Under the pieces are notes generated by a model that worked only from the letters and a program-made list of their open reading frames with translations, was not told the DNA's origin and ran no database searches. 40,580 nt of DNA from Acidimicrobiia bacterium (lineage in GTDB: Bacteria; Actinomycetota; Acidimicrobiia; IMCC26256; JAMXLJ01). Positions 32,578-40,580 of the stretch are shown piece by piece; positions within the stretch are counted from its first letter, which is position 1; each line of letters begins with the position of its first letter. The stretch spans positions 1 to 40,580 of the forward strand of contig JAMXLJ010000153.1 in NCBI GenBank assembly GCA_024281095.1. Direction: 5' to 3'. A program made the translations under genes and the position numbers.

Positions 32578-33576
32578 CTACCTACCCGGCAGGCGAAGGT
32601 TCGGATCGGCTCCGCCGCCGAGATCACCGGGCCCGTCCGAAAGGAGCCGGCGATACGCCGTCGCCGCGATCATCGCCGCATTGTCGGTGCACAGCGCCGG
32701 GCTCGGCAGCATGGCCTCGCGGCCGGTGTCCGTCGCCGCGTCGAGGATGCGCGTCCGGAGTCGGGTGTTGGCCCCGACGCCGCCGCCGATGATCATCGTC
32801 TTGGCGTGACACGCGTCCGCGGCCGCGACGAGCTTGCCGACCAGCACGTCGACCACGGCTTCCTGGAACGACGCCGCGACGTCGCGGACCTCGGCGTCCG
32901 GGTTGTGGCGCACATGGTTCACCACGGCGGTCTTCAACCCCGAGAAGGAGAAGTCGAAGGCCTCGTCGCGCATGGGACGGGGGAACGCGATCGCGGTCGG
33001 GTCGCCGGTCGCGGCCAGACGGTCGATCGCGGGACCCCCGGGATATCCGAGACCGAGGAAGCGCGCGACCTTGTCGAAGGCCTCGCCGGCCGCATCGTCG
33101 ACGGTCTGGCCGAGGACGCGGTACTGATCGAGATCGTCCATCGCGACGACCATCGTGTGACCGCCCGACACGATCAGCACCGCCGCGGGCACCTGCAGGT
33201 CCGGCTGTTCGAGCCACGCCGCATGGAGGTGGCCTTCCAGATGGTTCACCCCGATGTACGGCACGTCTGCGACGAGCGCGATCGCCTTGGCCGCGCTCAC
33301 GCCGACGAGGAGCGCGCCGGCGAGGCCGGGGCCGTGACACGCGGCGACCGCGTCGATGCCGTCGAGCTCCGTGCCGGCCTCCACGAGCGCCTCGGCCACA
33401 ACCGGATTCAACAGCTCGACGTGGGCGCGGCTCGCGATCTCCGGGACGACGCCCCCGAAGCGAGCGTGCAGGTCGATCTGGCTCGACACCACCGACGACA
33501 GGACCTCACGGCCGTCGTCGACGACCGCGGCCGCGGTCTCGTCGCATGACGTCTCGATGCCCAAGATTCGGGTCAT
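32578..33576 (-). CDS. tsaD: tRNA t6A threonylcarbamoyltransferase TsaD
   Basis: A 332-residue ASKHA-fold enzyme that moves the threonylcarbamoyl group to A37 of ANN-decoding tRNAs. It begins [20 protein letters not shown]. The metal-binding histidines are in SRAHVELL and [46 protein letters not shown] and CTDNAAMIA complete the family pattern. The ATG lies four bases after rimI, with tsaB and tsaE further upstream in the same run, so three of the t6A genes are together. TsaC is not in the window. Confidence 0.96.
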   Translation of the reverse strand: MTRILGIETSCDETAAAVVDDGREVLSSVVSSQIDLHARFGGVVPEIASRAHVELLNPVVAEALVEAGTELDGIDAVAACHGPGLAGALLVGVSAAKAIALVADVPYIGVNHLEGHLHAAWLEQPDLQVPAAVLIVSGGHTMVVAMDDLDQYRVLGQTVDDAAGEAFDKVARFLGLGYPGGPAIDRLAATGDPTAIAFPRPMRDEAFDFSFSGLKTAVVNHVRHNPDAEVRDVAASFQEAVVDVLVGKLVAAADACHAKTMIIGGGVGANTRLRTRILDAATDTGREAMLPSPALCTDNAAMIAATAYRRLLSDGPGDLGGGADPNLRLPGR

Positions 33577-33580
33577 CCGG

Positions 33581-34144
33581 TCACCACCGTTTCGGGGACT
33601 CGACGACGGTCCGCCCCGGGACCTGCCGGTCGAGCGAGTCGAGGAGCTCGCCGTACTCGGCGTCGTCGACGCCGTGGGCCCACATCACCAGCGCGTCCTC
33701 GTTCGTCTCGGCGTAGTAATTCTTGCGCACGCCGACGGGACGGAAACCGAAGCGCCGGTACAGCTCCTGCGCACCCACGTTGGCCATGCGCACCTCCAGC
33801 GTGAGACTCGCCGCGCCGCGGCCGACGGCCTCACGGGCCGCCGCGAGCAGCAGCCGCGACCCGATCTTGTGCCGGTGCCAGCGAGGATCCACCGCGATCG
33901 TGGTGATGTGCCCGTCGTCGACGGTCATCATGAGGCCCACGTAGCCGACGACCTCGCGTCCGATGCGGGCGACGAAGTACGCCCGCGTCGAGCGCAACGC
34001 GAGCTCGCTCAGGAACAACGACATGCTCCACGGCCGCGGATACACCTCGCCCTCGATGCGCAGCACCGAGCGCAGATGACGACGCCGCATCGGGACGATG
34101 TGCACCTCGAGGCCGTGGTCGTCCGGCCTCGCCGCGGCATTCAT
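33581..34144 (-). CDS. rimI: GNAT N-acetyltransferase, RimI family
   Basis: A 187-residue acetyltransferase of the RimI group, which acetylates protein N-termini such as ribosomal protein S18; in other bacteria it often lies among tsa genes. The acetyl-CoA loop is HRHKIGSRLLLAAAREA, preceded by ITTIAVDPRW, and LEVRMANVGAQELYRRFGF is the C-terminal motif B. The last 40 residues extend beyond the usual length. The ATG at 34144 has a strong GGAGGGAG and overlaps the stop of a 23-codon leader frame. The N-terminal 15 residues are extra relative to short RimI proteins. Confidence 0.92.
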   Translation of the reverse strand: MNAAARPDDHGLEVHIVPMRRRHLRSVLRIEGEVYPRPWSMSLFLSELALRSTRAYFVARIGREVVGYVGLMMTVDDGHITTIAVDPRWHRHKIGSRLLLAAAREAVGRGAASLTLEVRMANVGAQELYRRFGFRPVGVRKNYYAETNEDALVMWAHGVDDAEYGELLDSLDRQVPGRTVVESPKRW

Positions 34145-34212
34145 CGCTCCCTCCGCTCACGCTCGAGGGGGCTGCGCCCGGCAGAGCTCCGCTCCGTCCG
34201 CACGGTATTCAC
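34141..34212 (-). CDS. Possible 23-residue leader peptide before rimI
   Basis: A GTG at 34212 has GGAGGGAG five to six bases upstream. It opens 23 codons (VNTVRTERSSAGRSPLERER plus three residues) whose TGA overlaps the rimI ATG as ATGA. Its start and ribosome site are a near copy of those of rimI. Translation through it would join tsaB and rimI, which are otherwise separated by 87 bases. The product is Arg/Glu-rich and may have no function of its own. There is no homology evidence. Confidence 0.4.
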   Translation of the reverse strand: MNTVRTERSSAGRSPLERERRER

Positions 34213-34234
34213 CGCTCCCTCCGCACGGTGTTCA
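34189..34234. repeat. Tandem 23-base duplication after tsaB
   Basis: On the minus strand, 34234-34212 and 34211-34189 are 23-base copies that differ at two positions. Each contains TGAAYACCGTGCGGA and GGAGCGG. The first holds the tsaB stop codon and a Shine-Dalgarno. A third, partial copy of GGAGGGAGCGATGAAT carries the rimI start. Confidence 0.8.
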
Positions 34235-34945
34235 CGAGACGCGCTCCTCGCCCGTCGAGCGTTCGCTCTCGATCTCCGCGTCGCTCTTGCGCAGATACAT
34301 CGGCTGCACATCGGACGGCGAGCAGAACTCTTCACGCTCGTACCGCGCGCTCGCGAGCTCGAGCAACGCGGCCGCACGCGGCCAGGCAAACCCGGTCCCG
34401 GCGAGCTCGGCCCGGTCGAGCGACGCGAACTGCTCGCGCGAGCGGAGCGCCCCTTCACCGGCGATGAGCACCTCGTCGCCGCGCGCCTCGAGCTCACCGA
34501 CCAGGTCGTCCGGGCTGCCGATCTCGTACCCCGAGACGCGCTGGACGCCACCCGGTACGGGAAGGTACAGCGCGTAGTACACCTCGTGCCGCCGGGCGTC
34601 GAGCACCGCGGCAACGAGCCGCTGCGTGTACCGCAACGGGTACGCCACGAGATCAAGGCTCGGCACGCACACGACGGGGATGCGCAGGCCCTGTGCCATC
34701 ACCTTCGCCGTCGTCACTCCGACGCGCAGCCCGGTGAACAGTCCCGGGCCGACGCCGACTGCGATCGCGGCGAGTTGTCGCAGCTCGACGCCCGTCTCGT
34801 CGCACAGGTACCGGATCGCGGGCGCGAGCTGCTCGGCGTGCCGCGGCGTGGGCGTGCCCAGCGCGACCTCTCCCAGGAGGTCGCCGTCGCCGCCGATGGC
34901 AACGCTCACCCGCGACGTCGACGTGTCGATGCCGAGCAGCTGCAC
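34232..34945 (-). CDS. tsaB: tRNA t6A modification protein TsaB
   Basis: A 237-residue ASKHA-fold partner of TsaD, needed for its activity though not catalytic itself. It begins MQLLGIDTSTSRVSVAIGGD. LAAIAVGVGPGLFTGLRVGV is the conserved core, followed by TTAKVMAQGLRIPVVCVPSL and LDARRHEVYYALY. The C-terminal half is variable, as usual. The GTG at 34945 lies one base after the tsaE stop. A duplicated 23-base segment starts at its stop codon. Confidence 0.95.
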   Translation of the reverse strand: MQLLGIDTSTSRVSVAIGGDGDLLGEVALGTPTPRHAEQLAPAIRYLCDETGVELRQLAAIAVGVGPGLFTGLRVGVTTAKVMAQGLRIPVVCVPSLDLVAYPLRYTQRLVAAVLDARRHEVYYALYLPVPGGVQRVSGYEIGSPDDLVGELEARGDEVLIAGEGALRSREQFASLDRAELAGTGFAWPRAAALLELASARYEREEFCSPSDVQPMYLRKSDAEIESERSTGEERVS

Positions 34946-34946
34946 T

Positions 34947-35465
34947 TCACACCTCGCCGACGACGACGTCGACGCGGGCGTCGACGAGATCGGACAACGT
35001 GGACAGCCGCGCGGCCCAGGCCGAGCCGAAGGGTGTGAGCGTGATCACCCGCTCGTCGTCGGATGCCTTTTCCAGGGGCGCGACGCCGTCCGGCCGCTCG
35101 ATACTCACGTCGAGACGCTGCGGACCCAGAGCAGTTGCGACACGATCGCCCCATTCCACGATCGTGACGCCTTCCGCGCCCGGTCCCTCGTCGAGCGCGA
35201 GATCGAGCACCTCCTGCATGTGGTCGAGGCGGTAGACGTCGACGTGCGCGACGGGAAGTCGCCCGTGGTATTCGCGTACGAGCGTGAACGTCGGGCTGAC
35301 GACCGCTTCGTCGACGCCGAGGCCGTGCACCAGCCCCTGTGCGAGCACGGTCTTGCCCGCACCGAGGTCGCCCGCGAGCACGATCACGTCACCCGGGCGC
35401 GCGAGCTCGGCGATGGCGCGCCCGAGGGCACGGGTCTGGTCGGGAGACGTGCTCAGGAACCTCAT
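34947..35465 (-). CDS. tsaE: tRNA t6A modification ATPase TsaE
   Basis: A 172-residue P-loop ATPase that binds TsaB-TsaD and resets the complex between cycles. Walker A is LAGDLGAGKTVLAQGLVHGL, followed by VVSPTFTLVREYHGRLPVAH and DVYRLD. VTIVEWGDRV is the next conserved block. Length is typical. The ATG at 35465 overlaps the stop of the uracil-DNA glycosylase gene as ATGA. Confidence 0.95.
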   Translation of the reverse strand: MRFLSTSPDQTRALGRAIAELARPGDVIVLAGDLGAGKTVLAQGLVHGLGVDEAVVSPTFTLVREYHGRLPVAHVDVYRLDHMQEVLDLALDEGPGAEGVTIVEWGDRVATALGPQRLDVSIERPDGVAPLEKASDDERVITLTPFGSAWAARLSTLSDLVDARVDVVVGEV

Positions 35466-36079
35466 GTCCCGTCCCTCGCCGCCGTCCCCGCGTCACGGGC
35501 GCGCACGAGCGCGCGCTTCACCACGACGAAATCGGCCCGGCTCTGGGCGAGCGTCGTACCGCCGCTGCGCAACACCGCCGACGGGTGCAGCGTCGGGATG
35601 AGCACAACGCCCTCTGCGAACGGGAACTCCTTCCCGCGCAGCCGCGTGATGCCCTCCTTGGTGTCGAGGAGCAACTTCGTCGCGAAATTTCCGAGCGTCA
35701 CGACGACGCGGGGGCTGATGAACTGGAGTTGCGCCGCGAGCCAGGGCCGGCACGAGTCGATCTCGGCCGGCAACGGGTCGCGGTTGCCCGGGGGGCGACA
35801 CTTCACGACGTTTGCGATGTAGACGTCGTCGCGGCTGAGACCGATCCCCTCGATGAGTTTGGTGAGGAGATTGCCCGCCCGGCCCACGAAGGGGATGCCC
35901 TGCAGATCCTCCTGCTCGCCCGGGCCCTCGCCGACGAACATGAGGTCGGCGCCGGTGTCACCGGCTCCGAAGACGACCTGCGTCCGACCGCCGGCGAGCG
36001 CGCAACGGGTGCACGCGAGCGCTTCACGCTCGAGATCGGCAATCGATGCGAACTGCGGGGCAGTCAGGTCGAGCGGCAC
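35462..36079 (-). CDS. Uracil-DNA glycosylase, family 4 (4Fe-4S)
   Basis: A 205-residue enzyme that removes uracil from DNA. Four cysteines for an iron-sulfur cluster are seen: ACTRCAL at the N-terminus, KCRPPGNRDP and the Cys of EIDSCRPWL. The catalytic motif A is FVGEGPGEQEDLQGIPFVG, and motif B is TLHPSAVLRS. These define family 4 UDG rather than the Ung family. The GTG at 36079 has no clear partner upstream; 91 bases separate it from the S58 peptidase gene. The C-terminal 25 residues are Arg/Ala-rich. It sits between a peptidase and tsaE. Confidence 0.93.
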   Translation of the reverse strand: MPLDLTAPQFASIADLEREALACTRCALAGGRTQVVFGAGDTGADLMFVGEGPGEQEDLQGIPFVGRAGNLLTKLIEGIGLSRDDVYIANVVKCRPPGNRDPLPAEIDSCRPWLAAQLQFISPRVVVTLGNFATKLLLDTKEGITRLRGKEFPFAEGVVLIPTLHPSAVLRSGGTTLAQSRADFVVVKRALVRARDAGTAARDGT

Positions 36080-36170
36080 GGCGCCTCGCGCTCCCGGGGG
36101 CGACGCTCGATGCTACCGGCCCCCGGAGGTCCGCTCGCCCGGGGAGATGCGGAGGCGTGCCGAGGACGGG

Positions 36171-37052
36171 TCAGCGTCCGGTGACGGCGGCCCGCACGGC
36201 CGCGGAGACGACGGCGGTGGCGGCGATGCGGATGCGGTCCACGTCCCCAACGACTGTGCCCGTCGCGAGAGCGAAGGCGGCGTCGCCGTCGAAGCGCGTG
36301 TGCGAGGGCGACAGCGTTCGGGCGAGACCATGGTGCGCGCTCTCGGCGAGCAGGAGGCACTCGGTCTTCGTGAGCGCGGCGTCGGTTGCCACGACGACCA
36401 ACGTGGTGTGCTCGAGCGTCCCGAGGGCGGGCGACGGGAACAGTGGGGACCCCGGCGGCGCGGAGGACCCCGCGATGACGTGCCCGTCGTCACCGACGAC
36501 GTCGCCCACGGCGTTCACCACCGCGAGCGCACCCACGATCGCGCCTTCCTCGCGGGCGCTCGCGGTGCCCATGCCACCGGCCACCGCGTATTCGGGACCG
36601 TGCCACTTCCCGATCGTGGCCCCGCGTCCCGCCCCGAGCCGACCGTTTCGCACCGGCTCGTCACGCTCGGCGGCCGCGGCGGCCTCGTACGCCTCCCGCG
36701 CGGTGGGGCGCTCGCCGCCCGACACGGTGAGGTCGAAGATCGCCGCGGCCGGCACGATCGGCACGGGGCCGCCGCCGGTCGGGAACCCCAGCTCGCGTTC
36801 GGCCAGGAACGTCATGACGCCGTCGGCGGCCGCGAGGCCGAACGCGGACCCTCCGGTGAGCACCACCGCGTCCACCCGCGCGACGAGCTTCGTCGGATCG
36901 AGCAGCGCGGTCTCCCGCGTCGCCGGCGCACCTCCGCGAACTTCGACCGATCCGACGGTTCCTTCGGGCGGCAGCACGACGGTGACCCCGGTCGCGGCGC
37001 CGGTCCAGCTCCCGACGCGCACACCGGGCACGTCGGTGATCGAGCCGCTCAG
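36171..37052 (-). CDS. S58-family peptidase (DmpA/P1 type)
   Basis: A 293-residue protein of the N-terminal-nucleophile S58 family, which includes aminopeptidase DmpA, beta-peptidyl aminopeptidases and 6-aminohexanoate oligomer hydrolase. Motifs are SITDVPGVRVGSWTGAATGV, VDAVVLTGGSAFGLAAADGV, GAGRGATIGKW, GGMGTASARE and TTLVVVATDAALTKTE. In relatives the chain cuts itself before the Ser or Thr of this last block, here Thr216 after His215. Start: CTG at 37052, six bases after GGAGG and overlapping the previous stop as CTGA. No ATG, GTG or TTG lies between the previous stop and the conserved N-terminus. The substrate is unknown. Confidence 0.85.
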   Translation of the reverse strand: MSGSITDVPGVRVGSWTGAATGVTVVLPPEGTVGSVEVRGGAPATRETALLDPTKLVARVDAVVLTGGSAFGLAAADGVMTFLAERELGFPTGGGPVPIVPAAAIFDLTVSGGERPTAREAYEAAAAAERDEPVRNGRLGAGRGATIGKWHGPEYAVAGGMGTASAREEGAIVGALAVVNAVGDVVGDDGHVIAGSSAPPGSPLFPSPALGTLEHTTLVVVATDAALTKTECLLLAESAHHGLARTLSPSHTRFDGDAAFALATGTVVGDVDRIRIAATAVVSAAVRAAVTGR

Positions 37053-38083
37053 GCCCCACCTCCGACAGCCTCTTCGTTCTGCGACCCCGGGGCACCGGTG
37101 CGGACGTCTCTCGTGAAGTCGACGATCAGACGGTCGAGCTCGTCGGCGCGCTCCAACATGAGCATGTGCCCACCGCCGTCGATCATCTCGAGACGGGCGC
37201 CGGGGATCTCGGCCGCGATCCGGCGGGACTCGGCCGGTGGCGTCAGGAGATCGGCCGTGCCACAGATCACGAGGGTCGGGAGCCCGATACGTCCGATGTC
37301 GGGGACGAGGTCCAGGCCCAGCAACGCCCGCGTCGCGCCACGGGTCGTCTCGGGATCGCACGACTCGATCATGCGCCGCACGAGCTCGACATGGCTCGGC
37401 GCCGGGTCGCGCCCGAAGCCGATGCGCGCGAGCAGGAGGCCGAGATTGCGGCGCCCCATCAGACCGCCGACGTCGGGCAGGCGATCGCCGTGCCGCTCGA
37501 GCAGTCGGTGCAGTGCCCGAATCCCACTCAGCGGGGTGCGGCTCAGGGTCGACAGGAGGACAATGCCGCGCACGCGGTCGCGAACGACCTCGGGGTGGTA
37601 GGCGGCGAGAGCCTGTACCGCGACGCCACCCATCGAATGGCCGACGAGCACCGCGTCACGTACGTCGAGCTCCTCGAGCGCGGTGCGAAGGTCCGTCGCG
37701 AGGTTCTCGACGGAATGGCCGGATTCGCCGGCGCGGGAGTCGCCGTGGCCGCGACTGTCGATCGCGAGCACGGTGAAACCGAGCTCCGGCAACCGTTCGA
37801 TCTGCTTCACCCACGTGCGCACCGACAGTGTGACGCCGTGACACAGCACGATCGTTGGTCCGCTACCACGCCGGATCACCGAAATGGTGCCGCCGTCATG
37901 ACTGTCGAGGACGCGCACTTCGTCGGCCTGCGGAACGAACGCGTCGGACGCGTCGGTGTCGGGGCGGCGACGAACGCGTGCCGCCGCGGCCCGTTGCGCT
38001 CCGTACGCAAGTCCGGAAGCCGCGGCCGCGACACCCGCGCCGATACCTGCGACTCGGGCGATCCCGCGGGCTTTCGGCATCAT
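37049..38083 (-). CDS. Alpha/beta-fold hydrolase
   Basis: A 344-residue hydrolase. The ATGATG at 38083 overlaps the alr stop as ATGA. The N-terminus (ARVAGIGAGVAAAASGLAYG) is a signal-like or membrane-anchoring helix, followed by a basic stretch. The fold starts at VRVLDSHDGGTISVIRRGSG; VLCHGVTLSVRTW is the oxyanion hole, VGHSMGGVAVQAL holds the nucleophilic Ser near residue 148, VICGTADLLTPP the Asp region and DGGGHMLMLER the His. The substrate is unknown. A hydrolase at this place between alr and the tsa genes is a common actinobacterial arrangement. Confidence 0.9.
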   Translation of the reverse strand: MMPKARGIARVAGIGAGVAAAASGLAYGAQRAAAARVRRRPDTDASDAFVPQADEVRVLDSHDGGTISVIRRGSGPTIVLCHGVTLSVRTWVKQIERLPELGFTVLAIDSRGHGDSRAGESGHSVENLATDLRTALEELDVRDAVLVGHSMGGVAVQALAAYHPEVVRDRVRGIVLLSTLSRTPLSGIRALHRLLERHGDRLPDVGGLMGRRNLGLLLARIGFGRDPAPSHVELVRRMIESCDPETTRGATRALLGLDLVPDIGRIGLPTLVICGTADLLTPPAESRRIAAEIPGARLEMIDGGGHMLMLERADELDRLIVDFTRDVRTGAPGSQNEEAVGGGA

Positions 38084-39252
38084 CGGTAGCCGCGCGGGAC
38101 GCGAGGCCCGATGCCGCACACGATCTCGTAGTTGATGGTGCCGAGCCGCCGCGCCCACTCGGATGCGTTGATCTCGGCGTCGCCCTGACGTCCGATCAAC
38201 ACCACCTCGTCGCCAACCTCGACGGGCTCGTCGCCCATGTCGACGAGCAACTGATCCATCGTGATCGTGCCCGCCATCGGACGGCGCCGACCGTGCACGA
38301 GCACTTCGCCGCCGCGGTGCCCCAGCTCGCGCGGGACACCGTCGGCGTAGCCCACGGGCACGGTCGCGACGTAGCCCGCACGCGGCATCTCGTAGCGCAA
38401 CCCGTACGAGAGGCGTTCGCCGCGCTCGAGCCACTTCGCATGTGACACGCGCGCCTTGAACGACATGACACTCTGGAGCGGCAAGTCGCCTTCGAAGCGC
38501 GGCCCGGGCGCGAGGCCGTAGATCGCGACACCGCATCGTACGAGGTCGCGACGTGCGACCGGGAAGCTCATCGTCGCGGCGGAGTTCGCCGCGTGCACGA
38601 CGCCGGGGTCGATGCCCGCTTCCACCAACTCGTCGAGCACCGCGTCGAAGCGCGAGAGCTGTTCGACCGTATAGGGATCGTCGGGCTCGTCGGCCACCGC
38701 GAGGTGGGTGAGCACGCCGCCGAGACGCAGTTCGTCCCGTTCGCGGATCAGCTCGGCGAGCACCCGGGCTTGATCTTGCGCGCACCCGACCCGGTGCATC
38801 CCGGTGTCGACCTTGAGGTGCACGGCGAGCGGAAGCGGGCGTTGCGCCGACGCGCTGGCGGCTTTCGCGAGAGCCTCGATACCGGGCTCGGTGTACACGA
38901 CGGGCGTCAGCTCGTACGCGACCACGGCCGCGGCTGCGTCGATCGGCGGCTCCGACAGCACCATGATCGGCGTGTCGATGGCCGCCTTCCGCAGCGCCAC
39001 GCCCTCCTCCACCAGGGCCACGCCGAGCCAGGCCGCTCCCGCCTCGGTCGCGGCGCGCGCCACCGGCACCGCCCCGTGGCCGTAGCCGTCGGCCTTGACG
39101 ACGGCCATGAGGGCCGCAGGGGCGGCGAGGTCACGGAGGAGGCGGACGTTGTGGCGCAGTGCGCCGAGATCGATCTCGACCCACGCCGGGCGGAAGCCGG
39201 GCACCGCTCCAGTTTCGCAGCTGCCGGTGCCCCGCCCGGGGAACGGGCTCAC
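38080..39252 (-). CDS. alr: Alanine racemase
   Basis: A 390-residue PLP enzyme that makes D-alanine for peptidoglycan. The PLP lysine is in LMAVVKADGYGHGAVPVARA (Lys53 from the GTG start). SYGLRYEMPRAG holds the catalytic tyrosine, and TVPVGYADGVPRELGHRGGE and AGTITMDQLLVDMGD are further signatures. The GTG at 39252 overlaps the nnr stop as GTGA; the first 20 residues are then extra, and a GTG giving VPGFRPAWVEIDL is a possible alternative. Confidence 0.95.
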   Translation of the reverse strand: MSPFPGRGTGSCETGAVPGFRPAWVEIDLGALRHNVRLLRDLAAPAALMAVVKADGYGHGAVPVARAATEAGAAWLGVALVEEGVALRKAAIDTPIMVLSEPPIDAAAAVVAYELTPVVYTEPGIEALAKAASASAQRPLPLAVHLKVDTGMHRVGCAQDQARVLAELIRERDELRLGGVLTHLAVADEPDDPYTVEQLSRFDAVLDELVEAGIDPGVVHAANSAATMSFPVARRDLVRCGVAIYGLAPGPRFEGDLPLQSVMSFKARVSHAKWLERGERLSYGLRYEMPRAGYVATVPVGYADGVPRELGHRGGEVLVHGRRRPMAGTITMDQLLVDMGDEPVEVGDEVVLIGRQGDAEINASEWARRLGTINYEIVCGIGPRVPRGYR

Positions 39253-40580
39253 GGCCGGTGCACGAGTTCGGGCACGAGCTCGGGATCGAGGTCCGGATCC
39301 AGCTCCGGGACCCGGCGGAGACCCTCCAGCACGTCACCGGCGACGAGTGCGGTGTGGCCCGCAGCGTCGGCCGCCCGTCCGTGGACGAAGGCGGCCGCGG
39401 CGGCGGCATGGAAGGCGGGCGCGCCGCGCGCGACGAACCCGCCGACGATCCCGGACAGCACGTCGCCCGTACCGGCCGTGGCGAGCCACGGTCCTCCGGT
39501 GTCGTTGAGAGCGACGCGTCCGTCGGGGTCGGCGACCACGGTCGTCGAGCCCTTCAGGAGCACGACCGCGCCGGTCGCCGCGGCGAGCTCGCGCGCCGCG
39601 GCGATGCGGTCGCCGCCGACGGGCCCGCCCGCCAGTCGGGCGTACTCGCCGTCGTGCGGTGTGAGCACGGTCGGCGCGGTGCGGGCGCGCAGACAACCGG
39701 TGTCGCCGTGCAGCGCGTTCAATCCGTCGGCGTCGAGCACGAGCGCGACCGAAGACGCCTGCACCAGCCCGCGGACGGCTTGCTCAGTCGCGGCTGCGGT
39801 ACCGAGTCCGGGCCCGACGACGAGGCCCCGGAATCGTTCGATCGTCGACAGCACGACGGCGGCGGCGTCCGCGTCGAGCGCGCCGCCGGCCGTTGCGGGG
39901 AGCGGCTTGGTGATCACTTCCGTGCCCGACGCGCGCGTCGCCGCGTCCTGCCCCGGAAGCCCACACCACACGATCCCCGCGCCGGCACGCAACCCGGCGT
40001 GGCTCACGAGCAACGGTGCACCGGTCATGCCGCCGGAGCCGCCGACGACGAACAAACCTCCGACCGCCCACTTGTGCGTTGACGGATCGCGGCGCGGCAG
40101 CCAGGCCCGCACGTCGGCGGATTCCACGACCCCGATGCTCGGCTCGCCGACGTCGACACCGATGTCGACGACCTCGACGTCGCCCGCGTGGCTCCGCCCG
40201 GGCTCGAAGACGAGCCCCGGTTTCAGCGCCGCGAAGCAAACCGTCCGGTGGGCCCGCACCGCAAGCCCCTGGACCGACCCCGTGAGCCCGTCGACCCCGG
40301 ACGGGATGTCGACCGCGACGACTGGCAGTCCTGCCTGCGCGAACGCGCGGGCCACGAATGCCGCGTCCCCTTCGAGCGCGCCGCGAAAGCCGGTGCCGTA
40401 CATCGCATCGATCGCGACGTCGGCGCGGCCCAACGCGCGCTCGATCGCCCGCTCGTCGACGCCGGAGGCGAGCTCGAAGACCTCGACGCGCATCCCGCGG
40501 GAGCGCAGCACGCGCGCCGCGACGAGTCCGTCGCCGCCGTTGTTCCCCTTGCCGCACACGACGACCCCATGCTTTGCGTA
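39249..40580 (-). CDS. nnr: NAD(P)H-hydrate epimerase/dehydratase (partial)
   Basis: The 5' end lies beyond the window; 443 codons are visible. This bifunctional enzyme repairs damaged NAD(P)HX. The visible epimerase part begins AKHGVVVCGKGNNGGDGLVA, with VDIPSGVDGLTGSVQG next. The ADP/ATP-dependent dehydratase domain has GGSGGMTGAPLLVSHAGLRA, VLDADGLNAL, VLTPHDGEYARLAG, VLLKGSTTVVADPDGR and the motif WLATAGTGDVLSGIVGGFVA. The tail repeats Pro-Glu-Leu and Asp-Leu-Asp-Pro units (PELDPDLDPELVPEL). Roughly 80 N-terminal residues are missing relative to full-length relatives. Confidence 0.95.
   Translation of the reverse strand, partial: YAKHGVVVCGKGNNGGDGLVAARVLRSRGMRVEVFELASGVDERAIERALGRADVAIDAMYGTGFRGALEGDAAFVARAFAQAGLPVVAVDIPSGVDGLTGSVQGLAVRAHRTVCFAALKPGLVFEPGRSHAGDVEVVDIGVDVGEPSIGVVESADVRAWLPRRDPSTHKWAVGGLFVVGGSGGMTGAPLLVSHAGLRAGAGIVWCGLPGQDAATRASGTEVITKPLPATAGGALDADAAAVVLSTIERFRGLVVGPGLGTAAATEQAVRGLVQASSVALVLDADGLNALHGDTGCLRARTAPTVLTPHDGEYARLAGGPVGGDRIAAARELAAATGAVVLLKGSTTVVADPDGRVALNDTGGPWLATAGTGDVLSGIVGGFVARGAPAFHAAAAAAFVHGRAADAAGHTALVAGDVLEGLRRVPELDPDLDPELVPELVHRP

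Noticed and set aside
34137-34240. Repeats here as a possible CRISPR or mobile-element scar
   Set aside because: There are only two full copies with no spacer, they are built around stop and start codons, and no target duplication or terminal inverted repeat is seen.

Overview
The window is a stretch of high-GC chromosome from an actinomycete-type bacterium. The best guess is an Acidimicrobiia-like or other deep-branching actinobacterium. The supporting signs are strong GC codon bias, many GTG starts, frequent ATGA/GTGA stop-start overlaps, TANNNT-type -10 boxes close to start codons, a GuaB3-type IMP dehydrogenase relative, an AccD-AccA fusion, a perfect CIRCE element before groES, and an nnr-alr-hydrolase-tsaE-tsaB-rimI-tsaD block. 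Taxonomy is inferred from gene content only. No rRNA, tRNA, CRISPR array, insertion sequence or phage gene was recognised, and no gap between genes exceeds 300 bases.

Layout. 1-2.0 kb: the start of an unknown gene, a lipocalin/AttH-like hypothetical, and a divergent secreted phosphoesterase lipoprotein. 2.0-5.6 kb (minus): ogt, mdh, a J-domain protein and icd. 5.7-8.9 kb (minus): purN-purH-folD plus a 61-residue zinc-ribbon membrane protein. 9.0-10.4 kb (plus): a four-helix membrane protein, a 49-base palindrome and a winged-helix-like protein whose end runs antisense into sucD. 10.3-12.8 kb (minus): sucC-sucD and a B12-binding methylmalonyl-CoA mutase small subunit. 12.9-14.9 kb (plus): a fused acetyl/propionyl-CoA carboxyltransferase coupled to a Rieske-like membrane protein that has lost its cluster cysteines. 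14.9-23.7 kb (minus): MgtC-like protein, PcrA/UvrD helicase, a small hypothetical, dtd, class I aldolase, guaA, guaB3 and a Nudix hydrolase. 23.8-30.2 kb (minus): a type IV pilus locus (pilB, pilC, three minor-pilin-like genes, major pilin). 30.4-32.1 kb (plus): an acyl-CoA synthetase. 32.1-40.6 kb (minus): groES with its CIRCE promoter, then the block nnr-alr-alpha/beta hydrolase-S58 peptidase-UDG-tsaE-tsaB-rimI-tsaD.

How the genes work together. Much of the window is central metabolism: TCA cycle (icd, sucCD, mdh), a propionate/methylmalonyl link into succinyl-CoA, folate-dependent purine synthesis and GMP synthesis. The tsa genes make the t6A tRNA modification. The pilus locus is the main surface system and is the least ordinary block.

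The most interesting observations are regulatory or structural rather than a whole new system: the cluster-less Rieske-like protein, the large minor pilin with an inserted beta-sandwich-like domain, two genes whose best start is CTG behind a strong Shine-Dalgarno, a duplicated ribosome-entry module with a 23-residue leader peptide before rimI, the 49-base palindrome, a tandem operator-like repeat, and leaderless promoters including a divergent pair.
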